DNA from: Vreelandella nigrificans
Lineage (GTDB): Bacteria; Pseudomonadota; Gammaproteobacteria; Pseudomonadales; Halomonadaceae
Direction: 5' to 3'
DNA length: 36,494 bases
Assembly: GCF_002374315.1 (NCBI RefSeq)
Contig: NZ_NWUX01000027.1
Location: forward strand, 1-36,494
Shown here: positions 1-7,260 of the stretch, piece after piece
Position numbering within the stretch: position 1 is the stretch's first letter
Layout of the letters: each line of letters opens with the position of its first letter
Position numbers and translations under genes: made by a program
The notes under the pieces: model-generated
Database searches by the model: none
What the model was told of the DNA's origin: nothing
Seen by the model: only the letters and a program-made list of their open reading frames with translations

Positions 1-153
1 GTAAGCCACCAACAGCCAACGATGACAGATGAAGTAGGATCACTGGCTCAGGGACTTGATATTGACCGCTTACGCGGCCAATAAAAAATGCTGCGGCCTA
101 TTGACAGGCAGAAGGCTCATAGGTGTTATGCCCACCTGTCTGCAGATCTCACT
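1..153 (-). other. left-edge region with the start of an attC site
   Basis: The plus-strand box GTTATGC at 125-131 is the end-of-cassette core (R'') of the 583-residue gene. It is the exact reverse complement of the box GCATAAC at 1925-1931 at the 5' end of the same cassette, so the cassette border here is well supported. The partner core (R') should lie to the left, but I see no clean RYYYAAC between 1 and 124, so the site is degenerate, truncated or runs off the window. A small hairpin, CCGC-TTAC-GCGG, lies near 70-80. No gene is recognisable in 1-124. Confidence 0.5.
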
Positions 154-1905
154 TTACGGCTTTTCGAACAGTAACTTTCCAACCCACCAAATCGATTGAC
201 CAAAATTGGATATTAACTGCTCTCCTTGCCGTAAAAACGAGTTACTATCGTCAATCCCAGCTAGCTTTAACGCATCCCCAATTTTCGAGCTGGTAGGATG
301 TGCATCACCTACTCGCATATCGTAAGCCCCCGCAATTGGGCCAAATACCTTGCGGGCTTTTTCGGCCCCCACCTTTTGAGCCAGCACATCCTCAAGGAGT
401 TTATTTGACCCCAGTTTATCCTTGTTTGAATGTGTTGAAAGTTTACGAAGCTCACGCACATCCAATCTATCAGAAAAAACACGAACGAGTTCTTTTGCCA
501 ATCGTAGAAGAGATGCCTGATCCTTACTGGCGAATCGAGATATATGCTTCATAGCTTCTAAGTGGTTAATGTCATGCGTAAAAAGCGGAACGTCAAAGAC
601 GTCTCGAAAACCGTTTTCAAGCATAGCCATAACCTCGAAAAAAAGCTCCTCCACAGCGTGGGTAGATGCCGGTTGAGCTTTCACTTGCGCATCCAATAAC
701 TCGCTTGAAACCTTCCCATCTGGAACGACATTTTGGGCCGCCCAGATATGCTGCTCCCATGCAGGAAGACGTGCTATGTCGTAAGCGTAGATGGTAATTA
801 AATCCGAAGAGTTTATCCCAAAGTGAATCGAATACCCGGAAGTCGATTTTATGCAGCCAGTTCCTGCTGTATACCACCCAAGCGAAAAACCGCGGAGTTC
901 AAGAAGCTCGTTAACAATGCTGGACCGAAACCACAGCCATCTACCAATGTCTTCACTATCCAATTGGGAAGACGCCAAACGAGTGCCATCAGTTTCCACT
1001 ATGAATTGAGGCAGGTTTTTATCTGCATCTCCTCTTACTCTCGTGCTAATCCCTTGGTGATCTATCCATTCATCTCGCCAGAACTCCCCCTCCACTCGGA
1101 TACCTTCATAGCCACCTTTGTGTCCTCGGGAATTTTCATAATCGGTGTTTTCGTTGGTTTCTGGCCCCATCACGGGAGCATCTTCATCTTCGTCTACATC
1201 TGTTCGCCAAGCGCGGAACATCGTCCAGCTTCCGCCAAAAACGTCATTGATGTTGCGAATCAGTAGTTCATATCGACCACCATCTCGCTCTTCTTGATGA
1301 CTCTCTAAACCCGCATAGTGACTAGTTTCAAGAGAGGTTACATTTTCCACTCTTTGACGGTAGTAAGAGAGTCGTAACGCCAGGTTCCTAGCTGCTAAGT
1401 AATCCAGCAAGTATTCTCTTTTGATTTCGATCTGGCGCTGCTCACCGTTTTCATCGAGAACCTCACGAGCAACAACTATAAAATTCTCTTCAGGTCTAAC
1501 CCAATGACTTCCCTCTTTTATGAGGCGGAGAGCTGCGACAAGATCGGGATTCAATATCCATTGTCTTCCACCGACTACTGGTAGAGGCAATTCTAAGACC
1601 AAATAAACACCTATCGGCTCTTTATCATTATATTGGTATTCATCAATAGTCGAGTAATCCCCATCCTCGTATGCGTAAGGGCCAATTGTCCTGCTAAGTC
1701 CGATATCACCCCAACTCAATTTCTCAGCGATCTCACGGTTTTCAGGTAAAAACGCAACGGACCCACAGCCAAAAAACTCGTTGTTGTAGCCGACATTCTT
1801 AACGTTACCGTGCTCGTTATCTACAGCCGCTCTCAAAGGCACCCAAGTCGATTTAGAAAATGTACGACGGGTCTCTTTCTTTTGAAGAATCCAATCTTGA
1901 TCCAT
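154..1905 (-). CDS. cassette-encoded protein of unknown family with C-terminal HEPN-like motif
   Basis: 583 residues, unusually long for an integron cassette gene. I do not recognise the family. The N-terminal 400 residues look soluble, with many Trp and acidic residues and no signal peptide or membrane segment. The last 130 residues appear helical and carry R531-V-G-D-A-H536 inside a segment reading MRVGDAHPTSSKIGDAL. The spacing fits the R-x4-6-H signature of HEPN RNases, although the polar residue usual after the Arg is replaced by Val. The ATG at 1905 follows AGGAGA about 10 bases upstream, just inside the cassette start. Both cassette borders are identifiable (matching boxes at 125-131 and 1925-1931), so this is a single-gene cassette. 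Its neighbours include CBASS and TIR cassettes, which makes a defence role plausible, but this is inference only. Confidence 0.8.
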   Translation of the reverse strand: MDQDWILQKKETRRTFSKSTWVPLRAAVDNEHGNVKNVGYNNEFFGCGSVAFLPENREIAEKLSWGDIGLSRTIGPYAYEDGDYSTIDEYQYNDKEPIGVYLVLELPLPVVGGRQWILNPDLVAALRLIKEGSHWVRPEENFIVVAREVLDENGEQRQIEIKREYLLDYLAARNLALRLSYYRQRVENVTSLETSHYAGLESHQEERDGGRYELLIRNINDVFGGSWTMFRAWRTDVDEDEDAPVMGPETNENTDYENSRGHKGGYEGIRVEGEFWRDEWIDHQGISTRVRGDADKNLPQFIVETDGTRLASSQLDSEDIGRWLWFRSSIVNELLELRGFSLGWYTAGTGCIKSTSGYSIHFGINSSDLITIYAYDIARLPAWEQHIWAAQNVVPDGKVSSELLDAQVKAQPASTHAVEELFFEVMAMLENGFRDVFDVPLFTHDINHLEAMKHISRFASKDQASLLRLAKELVRVFSDRLDVRELRKLSTHSNKDKLGSNKLLEDVLAQKVGAEKARKVFGPIAGAYDMRVGDAHPTSSKIGDALKLAGIDDSNSFLRQGEQLISNFGQSIWWVGKLLFEKP

Positions 1906-1924
1906 CTGTGATTAGTCTCCTGAG

Positions 1925-2011
1925 GCATAACGCCAGCCATAAGCGGCGCCCCGACAGGGGCGTCCGGTGGAGGGCCATCGGCCCGGAAAAACCTTAATGG
2001 CCTTGTTATGC
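1925..2011 (-). repeat. attC recombination site (87 bp)
   Basis: Boxes GCATAAC (1925-1931) and GTTATGC (2005-2011) are perfect inverted core sites. The inner arms AACGCC and GGCCTTGTT show the usual asymmetry, with extra bases on the right, that orients the site for minus-strand cassettes. The centre has a GC-rich stem (GGCGCCCCGACAGGGGCG). The stop codon of the gene to the right is TAA at 2006-2008, inside the core box. Confidence 0.9.
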
Positions 2012-2614
2012 ATTCTTGCATTTAACAACATAAGCCTTATGGGTGTCTGCTAAACCCAAATTGCAGTTGGCGATTGCGTACAAGTAACCCAGCCTTGAAT
2101 GTCCCTCGATTAGTTGCATTCCCGACCCTATATCTGAGTAGTCGGGTATAACGTCGTGAGGAAAACCCTTTACATCTAAAATAACTGGTGGTGTTCGCCA
2201 AGTTCCATGACTCTTCCAGTGATCTTTGTCTTTTTCGAGGCAAGGGAGTTGTTCATACGCGATATAGCTTGCACCTTCTTCAACATAATCTCGATAATCA
2301 TCTATAACTCTTACTTCTCGAAGCTTCTCTAACGATAAATCCTCTAGCATAATGTCAATACCGTCAAAATCAATCCAGCCATAGTTATTTACACAATTAC
2401 GATCATAGTAGAGCCCATAGAGCCACTGTTCCAAAACAGCTTTAGGTATATTAAACCGTTCTTTTAATCGAAGATAATAATTTTCAACTGATTCATCTGA
2501 AATGCTAAAACTGTTGAAATTACGATATGGTTTGAGGTCTTTCCAGCTGTCGCTGGTTCTTTCCCACTCGACGTCATCAATATATAAACGCCTTACTTCA
2601 ATTTCAGATAGCAC
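2006..2614 (-). CDS. cassette protein with ParB-like LIEGHSRLG motif
   Basis: I choose the GTG at 2614 as start (202 residues) because AGGAGG lies 5 bases upstream (2620-2625). The longer frame would begin with an ATG at 2632 that is part of the attC core GTTATGC and has no ribosome site. Near the C-terminus the protein reads PPVILDV...GMQLIEGHSRLGYL. The form 'LIEGHxRLG' resembles the ligand-binding box of ParB/sulfiredoxin-fold proteins, but the rest is too short and too divergent for me to assign the family. There are no membrane segments. Both cassette borders match exactly (GTTATGC on both ends), so it is a single-gene cassette. Its function is unknown; neighbouring cassettes are defence-like. 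Confidence 0.75.
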   Translation of the reverse strand: MLSEIEVRRLYIDDVEWERTSDSWKDLKPYRNFNSFSISDESVENYYLRLKERFNIPKAVLEQWLYGLYYDRNCVNNYGWIDFDGIDIMLEDLSLEKLREVRVIDDYRDYVEEGASYIAYEQLPCLEKDKDHWKSHGTWRTPPVILDVKGFPHDVIPDYSDIGSGMQLIEGHSRLGYLYAIANCNLGLADTHKAYVVKCKNA

Positions 2615-2628
2615 CGAAACCTCCTGAT

Positions 2629-2709
2629 GCATAACGCTCGGCTAAACGGCGCGAACGAAGTGAGTGTCCAGCGGAGTTAAAAGGAGCGAATTTGAGCCTC
2701 TTGTTAGGC
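2629..2709 (-). repeat. attC recombination site (81 bp)
   Basis: Core boxes GCATAAC (2629-2635) and GTTAGGC (2703-2709) flank an imperfect palindrome containing GGCGCGAACGAAGTGAG. The right arm GAGCCTCTTGTTAGG and left arm AACGCTCGGC pair with the usual extra bases. It lies directly between two minus-strand genes. Confidence 0.88.
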
Positions 2710-2712
2710 ATT

Positions 2713-3381
2713 CTAGGCTGTTTTTTGCCGTATAAATAAATTGACGCCCTCGAGCATGAGACGTATGCGTGCCCTATCTTCTACTTCAGACCACTCCCCG
2801 TGAGCGGCGTGATTTCGTATGCCAGACCACGCTGTGATGTCTTTTACATCTTGCTTAGTGATAAGCTCTTCCTCTCGCAATGTTTTGCAATAGGAATCTA
2901 AGCTAGGTTTTTTACCTCCTAGACTTAAACCTTCTTCTTCGACCCAAGCCCTTAAGAATTCTTCGAGCGTAGCGCCAATGAGAACCGCAGGCGCTGCGGA
3001 ATGCACTTTAGGATTTTCGAGTAATGTATTTGCTTGCTCCAATAAGTCTGAGACAACATCTAGTTCGGCTTGTCGCTTGGGACTGATTCCACCAACAAGT
3101 CCATTTTCCATATGCGCTATAAATGAACTCAACACCTCGCTTACTACGTTCTTTTGATAAGAAGTAACAGTGCTTTCCACACTGGAAACCTGCTTTACAA
3201 AAGTATTATTCGGACCACCAACTTTCGATAGAAAGTCATATATTCGAGCCTTAAGGCCTTTTAGTTTAGCGCCGTCTGAGTCGCCAAGTTGCTCTACTTC
3301 CTTTTTCAAGGCTTTACAGTGAGCAATAACTTGTTCAAATTCCATATATATATCCATTGTGATGTCTAACGCTACCATCAC
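2713..3381 (-). CDS. HEPN-motif cassette protein
   Basis: Up to 222 residues. The N-terminal half is helical and probably coiled-coil, rich in Lys, Glu and Gln. The C-terminal segment GIRNHAAHGEW carries R189-N190-x3-H194, a canonical R-N-x3-H HEPN motif as in HEPN RNases and the related helical domains of Abi-type and DUF4145-like proteins. The first ATG (3381) overlaps an attC-like core. The second in-frame ATG cluster (MDIYMEF) near 3345-3357 may be the true start, since no ribosome site decides. The upstream neighbour is a GIY-YIG gene that ends only 23 bases before this frame, so the two are probably cotranscribed. A nuclease-type defence or toxin role is inferred. It could instead be a non-catalytic HEPN-fold adaptor. 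Confidence 0.75.
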   Translation of the reverse strand: MMVALDITMDIYMEFEQVIAHCKALKKEVEQLGDSDGAKLKGLKARIYDFLSKVGGPNNTFVKQVSSVESTVTSYQKNVVSEVLSSFIAHMENGLVGGISPKRQAELDVVSDLLEQANTLLENPKVHSAAPAVLIGATLEEFLRAWVEEEGLSLGGKKPSLDSYCKTLREEELITKQDVKDITAWSGIRNHAAHGEWSEVEDRARIRLMLEGVNLFIRQKTA

Positions 3382-3402
3382 GCACTTGTCGCGTGCATAG
3401 AC
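3364..3402 (-). repeat. degenerate mini attC-like hairpin between GIY-YIG and HEPN genes
   Basis: GTCTAAC (3364-3370) is a good core box. The partner at 3396-3402 reads CATAGAC instead of GTTAGAC. A 5-bp stem CACGC/GCGTG with a 7-base loop sits inside. At 39 bp it is shorter than normal attC sites and one core is damaged. It may be a decayed attC that has fused two cassettes into one two-gene unit. Confidence 0.45.
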
Positions 3403-3404
3403 TT

Positions 3405-3974
3405 TTATTGAAAGCGTCCAGGGAATTTATTAGCCAGCCTATCAGATATTTCATGTAAATTTGTTCCAATTGAGTATCGCTCACTATCCCACACTGTGGC
3501 CAGAAAACCCTCGCCTGTGTTTTCCTCGCTATTCAAGGGGAAATCATAATTATCCAAGAAAAGCTGTTCTATGTATTTTGCGATACGATTTTCACACTCG
3601 TAGAACGTTACATATAGCAGTTCTTGTTCCGGCCATTTTTCAGTGATGTGCCTTTTTATTCGTCCCAGTGCAAAGCCTTTGCCAATATATAAGCAAAGCA
3701 TTCTATGCATGTCGTGGTCATAACACTCTGTATGCTCAATCCACAAACCGTAGACCCCCATCTTTCCTTTGAGGTCAGTCAAATACTCATGAACCGATAG
3801 ACCTTCGTCTTCATCTATTTTATCCACGGATAACATGACGCAATAATCACGATTAAATACATCGTGCACGGTGATATTTTTACGAAGCTCGTCCGACAAA
3901 ATAGAATTGAATTTTTCATGATCTAAGCCTTCGCATTCACATTGAAGGAACTCTGAATCATTCATGTTTGGCAC
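3405..3974 (-). CDS. GIY-YIG nuclease-fold cassette protein
   Basis: 189 residues. The GIY-YIG hallmark is visible in order: GVY at 73-75, YIG at 96-98 (LYIGKG), the catalytic-type Arg in GRIKRHI (R105), the Glu in YIEQLFL (E136) and the Asn in FPLN (N148). This is the full set of catalytic positions of the superfamily. The first 65 residues are acidic and unlike known GIY-YIG homing or repair enzymes. The gene starts at the 5' end of a cassette (core GTTAGCC at 3989-3995), with AAGGAGA upstream of the ATG. The HEPN gene follows with almost no gap. Its function is not established; a two-nuclease defence unit is possible. Confidence 0.8.
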   Translation of the reverse strand: MPNMNDSEFLQCECEGLDHEKFNSILSDELRKNITVHDVFNRDYCVMLSVDKIDEDEGLSVHEYLTDLKGKMGVYGLWIEHTECYDHDMHRMLCLYIGKGFALGRIKRHITEKWPEQELLYVTFYECENRIAKYIEQLFLDNYDFPLNSEENTGEGFLATVWDSERYSIGTNLHEISDRLANKFPGRFQ

Positions 3975-3988
3975 AGTTCTCCTTTGGA

Positions 3989-4060
3989 GGCTAACGCCCG
4001 CATTTGTGGCTGGTTTGGAGTGCAGCGGAAAACCAGTCCGACAACATGCGTTTGTTAGGG
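3989..4060 (-). repeat. attC recombination site (72 bp)
   Basis: Core boxes GGCTAAC (3989-3995) and GTTAGGG (4054-4060). Inner arms CGCCCGCAT and ATGCGTTTGTT pair with extrahelical bases, and the centre has CTGGTTT/AAACCAG-type pairing. The stop TAG of the CD-NTase gene (4061-4063) abuts the right core. Confidence 0.9.
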
Positions 4061-5188
4061 CTAAAAGACCGACTTATTGAGGATGACATCTGCATCATAG
4101 CTCGTGCTAAAAGGCCGGAGTTCCTCATAAATTGCTTTAGCTAAAGCTGAAATTTCATTTGTAAGAATTTCTAATGCTTCAGTCTTATTTTCTTCATTGA
4201 ATATTTTTCGGCTGCCATCAGGAACATCGAGAGTATCTCGATAAGTTTTTACAGAATTAAGCAAAGCTAAATGTGCTCGAGTTTTCTCCACAAGCGCCAA
4301 CTTCATGTAACTAGGTACATTTAAATCTGTATTCATATGAAATGCGATTGCAGCTAAATCATAGCTGCTCAAGTTCTTCACAGTTCTCTTTTTGTAGTCC
4401 GGCATATCAGCAATCATATTCTTCAATAGTCGGATTACGGATTTCAAATTCCCTGCGTAAAATAAATCTCTATCATTTATCATTTTTATGTGGGTAAACG
4501 GATAGTTAAGATGCAATTCATGATCTGATTTATGATATATCTTGATACCTCGGTCGCTTTCTTGTCCTGAACGCTGATATTTAATTGTGTCGAACCAAAT
4601 GGCAGGAACAATATCAACCTTCCGTTTCAGGCTTCCACCCTCTAAAGCAATTGACTTGTTCCCCGTACTATCCACTTCCGCCTTGGGGAAATTAACGGGC
4701 AGAATACGTTCTGATTTTGACCTCACATCTTTAGCAATATCAATCAAACTTCTTGGATCTGTTGCGGGAGAGTATCCATTTGGATTTACTTCAGGAAGTT
4801 CAATATTTACAGGGTTAGTAACAATAATCAGCATATCAACATCGGAATGCCCTCTAATGTGAATATCTAAAGCTACTGAACCTTGAAGCCGTTTCGTGAC
4901 TGATTCACCGCTATTCTGCAAACTGTTAATAAGACTATCAGCTACTCGATTGCCCTCGCTAATAGATACCTTAGTAGAGGCAGGTTCAACAGCGGCCATT
5001 GCGCCTATCGTGTATTTGACACCAGCGACTTCATTCAGGCTTTCAAATGATTCTGGTTTCCTGACATCGACTCCACGCTGTATTGCATTATTGGCAGAAA
5101 AATATTCCATAGACTCATAAATAGCTCGTTCACGAGTTCCTTGTCTGCGCTCTTTTAGCGACTTCAATCGTTTTTCAAAATCAATCAT
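4061..5188 (-). CDS. CBASS cyclic-oligonucleotide synthase (CD-NTase)
   Basis: 375 residues. It shows the polymerase-beta-type nucleotidyltransferase signature of CD-NTases and OAS-like enzymes: G103-S104 in LQGSVALD, then D116-x-D118 in HSDVDML, and a third acidic residue in KVDIVPA (D192). Length and the helical C-terminal half fit the family. In CBASS this enzyme makes a cyclic di- or trinucleotide after phage sensing. The start ATG overlaps the stop of the Cap15-like gene (TAATG), so the pair is translationally coupled. No Cap2/Cap3 ubiquitin-like or HORMA/TRIP13 accessory genes are present, which suggests a minimal type I system. I cannot assign the CD-NTase clade or product from sequence alone. 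Confidence 0.88.
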   Translation of the reverse strand: MIDFEKRLKSLKERRQGTRERAIYESMEYFSANNAIQRGVDVRKPESFESLNEVAGVKYTIGAMAAVEPASTKVSISEGNRVADSLINSLQNSGESVTKRLQGSVALDIHIRGHSDVDMLIIVTNPVNIELPEVNPNGYSPATDPRSLIDIAKDVRSKSERILPVNFPKAEVDSTGNKSIALEGGSLKRKVDIVPAIWFDTIKYQRSGQESDRGIKIYHKSDHELHLNYPFTHIKMINDRDLFYAGNLKSVIRLLKNMIADMPDYKKRTVKNLSSYDLAAIAFHMNTDLNVPSYMKLALVEKTRAHLALLNSVKTYRDTLDVPDGSRKIFNEENKTEALEILTNEISALAKAIYEELRPFSTSYDADVILNKSVF

Positions 5189-5784
5189 TATTTGACCCTT
5201 CTCAAATTCATCACACCAAATGTCTTTCTTCCTGCACTATTGAAATACGAGGCTTTTCCAACTGTAAGTTCTTTATTAAATTCAACTTCGCAGTAACCTT
5301 TATGAGAATTTAACTCGTGGCTCTGCTCTATTTCTGGTTCGTTCTTGTAACTATATGAGAGAAGCCAGCCACCTGTAGGACCGAATCGCCTAGAAAGCGT
5401 TGCCGTATAACTTTCGCTTTGACTTTTTTTTGTTTTTAGGTGTATTTGAATGTTCTTCCAAGTTTGCTCAATTCCGATAGATCCTTCCCAGTCGTATTTG
5501 GTAGTCCCATCTTCATTTAGCGTTTTCCCCTTTAGCTCCCATGTCCCATTGATGTTTGGCACTTCGAAAAATGATACTTTCCATACCCATTTATTGAATA
5601 TCCAGTGGAGAAAGAAATAAACTATACCTGTGGTAATTGTTGCTTTTGTAAATGCGTCAATGCCACTCAGATTACTAGCAATAGCCAGTAGTTGAGCTAT
5701 CCCACCTGAGAGGGCAATAGATATAAACCCCAACCACCTTCCAATAGCAGATCTATCATGTCCAAATACAGCATAATCGTGCAT
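5188..5784 (-). CDS. cap15: Cap15-like CBASS membrane effector (2 TM plus beta-barrel)
   Basis: 198 residues from the ATG at 5784. This start is preferred over the ATG at 5796 because GGAG lies 6 bases before it. Two hydrophobic helices cover roughly residues 16-36 and 44-63. A beta-rich domain follows, starting FFEVPNINGTWELKG and continuing with alternating strands (WEGSIGIEQTWKNIQIHL). The architecture of two transmembrane helices plus a small beta-barrel, next to a CD-NTase, matches the Cap15 effector, whose barrel binds the cyclic nucleotide and whose membrane part disrupts the inner membrane. The gene is first in the cassette, with only about 24 bases between the core and the start codon, so its promoter is probably outside the cassette. 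Confidence 0.82.
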   Translation of the reverse strand: MHDYAVFGHDRSAIGRWLGFISIALSGGIAQLLAIASNLSGIDAFTKATITTGIVYFFLHWIFNKWVWKVSFFEVPNINGTWELKGKTLNEDGTTKYDWEGSIGIEQTWKNIQIHLKTKKSQSESYTATLSRRFGPTGGWLLSYSYKNEPEIEQSHELNSHKGYCEVEFNKELTVGKASYFNSAGRKTFGVMNLRRVK

Positions 5785-5808
5785 AGATTTCTCCATGATT
5801 TAATCGCG

Positions 5809-5892
5809 GCCCTAACGCCGCCAGCACGCGCGGCTTTGCAGTGAAGGCGAAGCCGTAACGGAAAGCCGTCGCTATGCCTGGCCTTGTTAGCC
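5809..5892 (-). repeat. attC recombination site (84 bp), near-copy of the one at 15462-15545
   Basis: Boxes GCCCTAAC (5809-5816) and GTTAGCC (5886-5892). The right arm is TGGCCTTGTTAGCC and the left arm AACGCCGCCAGCACG. The inner stem CGGCTTTG...GAAGCCG is clear. By eye it is about 85% identical to the site at 15462-15545, so the array has a conserved attC type, as in sedentary chromosomal integrons. Confidence 0.93.
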
Positions 5893-5911
5893 ATTTTCCC
5901 CTCATAGCAGC

Positions 5912-6658
5912 TCAGCCATCGTCTTCAACAAGTACCGCTGCAGCAATTTTTTTGGCGATATCTTCAACTGAGTCGTGCTGGGTAGTAAAACCTGCCAAGT
6001 CAGGCAGTATCCCACTGTACTGCTTAACATCATCGAAGGTTACATTGTGCAAAACAGGAATAAGCGTACTCTTATTTAACAGTGCGCCAAGCTCCCTTTC
6101 AGTCCAAAACCTACCTGTCAAATATGCAGGGGTAAGGACTGTAACCCCTGAACGCGCCTTCCTCAGTCCCGCATCCATTTGTAGTGATTGGCTGCGACCT
6201 GGAATAATTGCGACCTCATCAAACCATACGGCCACGCCCAAACTTTCAAGCTCATCTCGAAGCTGTGAGGCAACTTCAGCCCCGTCAATTCGAGCATAGC
6301 TGAGGAAAGAGTCATATTCGCGAGGGTCTAGTGAGGCAACTGCTTCATGTACTTTATCTGCAAGTTGGCGCTCTGGCTCGGAGTATCTAACGGGGCTTGA
6401 AGCGGTCCGTAATTGCCTATTTAAGTCAGCTATAACCTTACGGTTATGAGCGTCTGCTTTTTGATTGTGTTGCCGCACGCTCCTATTGTGATCGGAAACT
6501 ACTTTACGATTATGTGCATCAACCTTTCGGTTGTAGTCATCGATGACTTTCTTATTGGCGCGATTGACTCTATCAACATCACGTTTAACCTGCTGCTGAG
6601 CTTTACGCTGCACCTCTCGTATTTTTCGCTTTAGCTCATTCGGGTTGAGTTTTGCCAT
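5912..6658 (-). CDS. TIR-domain protein with N-terminal Asn-Arg-Lys repeat
   Basis: 248 residues. Residues 30-82 form a short-period repeat with N-R-K-V every 7-8 residues (YNRKVDAHNRKVVSDHNR and so on), basic and probably coiled-coil. Residues 112-245 are a TIR domain: YDSFLSYAR (strand A, box 1), VAVWFDE, IPGRSQS (BB-loop region), VTVLTPAYL, then W185-T-E-R-E189-L. E189 is four residues after the Trp, as is the catalytic Glu of SARM1-type NADases, so NAD+ cleavage is plausible. It is a single-gene cassette with matching cores at 5886-5892 and 6693-6699. No ThsA or SIR2 partner is next to it, so it is not classical Thoeris. A single-gene TIR defence or abortive-infection protein is inferred. 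The ribosome site (AGAGAG) is moderate. Confidence 0.85.
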   Translation of the reverse strand: MAKLNPNELKRKIREVQRKAQQQVKRDVDRVNRANKKVIDDYNRKVDAHNRKVVSDHNRSVRQHNQKADAHNRKVIADLNRQLRTASSPVRYSEPERQLADKVHEAVASLDPREYDSFLSYARIDGAEVASQLRDELESLGVAVWFDEVAIIPGRSQSLQMDAGLRKARSGVTVLTPAYLTGRFWTERELGALLNKSTLIPVLHNVTFDDVKQYSGILPDLAGFTTQHDSVEDIAKKIAAAVLVEDDG

Positions 6659-6692
6659 AATAAAAGCTCTCTTGCAGAGGTCTATAGTGTCT

Positions 6693-6773
6693 GGCTAACA
6701 GGTATTACACTGCCCATCCTACGATTGGATAAACGTGCTGGCACTTTTTCCCGGCAAATGCAGCCTGTCAGAT
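6693..6773 (-). repeat. 5' border of the TIR cassette; probable degenerate attC
   Basis: GGCTAAC (6693-6699) is the exact reverse complement of the box at the other end of the TIR cassette, so this border is sound. A partner may be GTCAGAT at 6767-6773, preceded by CCTG that pairs with CAGG next to the left core. One core base is changed (GTT to GTC), so the site is probably inactive. It is the right limit of the first array block; no integrase gene or clear attI is seen here. Confidence 0.45.
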
Positions 6774-6880
6774 TATCCCAAGCCCATGATTCTTATATCT
6801 ATTAATTTAAATTTTGCAATATAGCCAAAATTCGCGCTCCTGCTGAATTTCCTGGAATGTCCGCTTTGGGTCGAAAGGCG

Positions 6881-7204
6881 TCATTCGCTCAATTCCTCAT
6901 AAAACGCCACCCTGCCCGCAATAGCTTCCATACCTTCAATCGGCTGCCCATAACTCCAGGCGATATCCCGACGTTCACCCAACGAAAAATACACCGTATG
7001 TCCTTTAAACGGGCAATACGTGGTGGTTTCTGAAACGGTGAGTAAGTCCATCCGCACATCTTCACGTGGAAAGTAGGGACGTGGCGGGTAGCCGCGTTCG
7101 CAGAGTTCAAACGTATTGGTGGCGTCAGCAATTAACGTGCCATCAACCTGCGCCTGCACGCGTTGGCTAATAGGGTGAAGCTCAATGCGTGGGGCATTTG
7201 GCAT
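6881..7204 (-). CDS. DUF427 domain protein
   Basis: 107 residues, full length for DUF427. Characteristic features are RPYFPREDVRMDLL, the segment TTTYCPFKGHTVYFSLGE (CPFKG being the family hallmark) and the closing AGRVAFYEEL. The family is small and soluble, and its biochemical role is not well established. The gene starts with ATG at 7204. A second, frameshifted copy of this gene with similar flanks is at 16318-16604. It probably belongs to the backbone rather than to a cassette, because no attC borders it closely downstream. Confidence 0.88.
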   Translation of the reverse strand: MPNAPRIELHPISQRVQAQVDGTLIADATNTFELCERGYPPRPYFPREDVRMDLLTVSETTTYCPFKGHTVYFSLGERRDIAWSYGQPIEGMEAIAGRVAFYEELSE

Positions 7205-7222
7205 TAGGTTGTTCCCTGCGGC

Positions 7223-7260
7223 GTTTTTCGCTCTAATAAAATTAGCTTAGCAGTTAAATC
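7223..7260 (-). repeat. upstream repeat element, copy 1
   Basis: A stretch reading TTTTTCGCTCTAATAA...TTAGCAGTTAAATC lies 20-60 bases upstream of the DUF427 start. Similar stretches occur upstream of the DUF427 pseudogene (16622-16660) and upstream of the VOC gene (28762-28800). The following motif GACCTGGGTCA (7308-7318) is also shared with the 16.6-kb copy. The rest of 7261-7519 shows no gene. Confidence 0.5.

Noticed and set aside
823..1266. Long plus-strand frame opposite the 583-residue gene.
   Set aside because: No ribosome site or recognisable domain; it is the antisense shadow of the coding strand.
5912..6658. TIR gene as part of a Thoeris system.
   Set aside because: No ThsA/SIR2 or SLOG partner is in the cassette or next to it.
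6700..6880. Possible attI site next to the TIR cassette.
   Set aside because: No integrase gene lies next to it, and the region can be read as a decayed attC instead.
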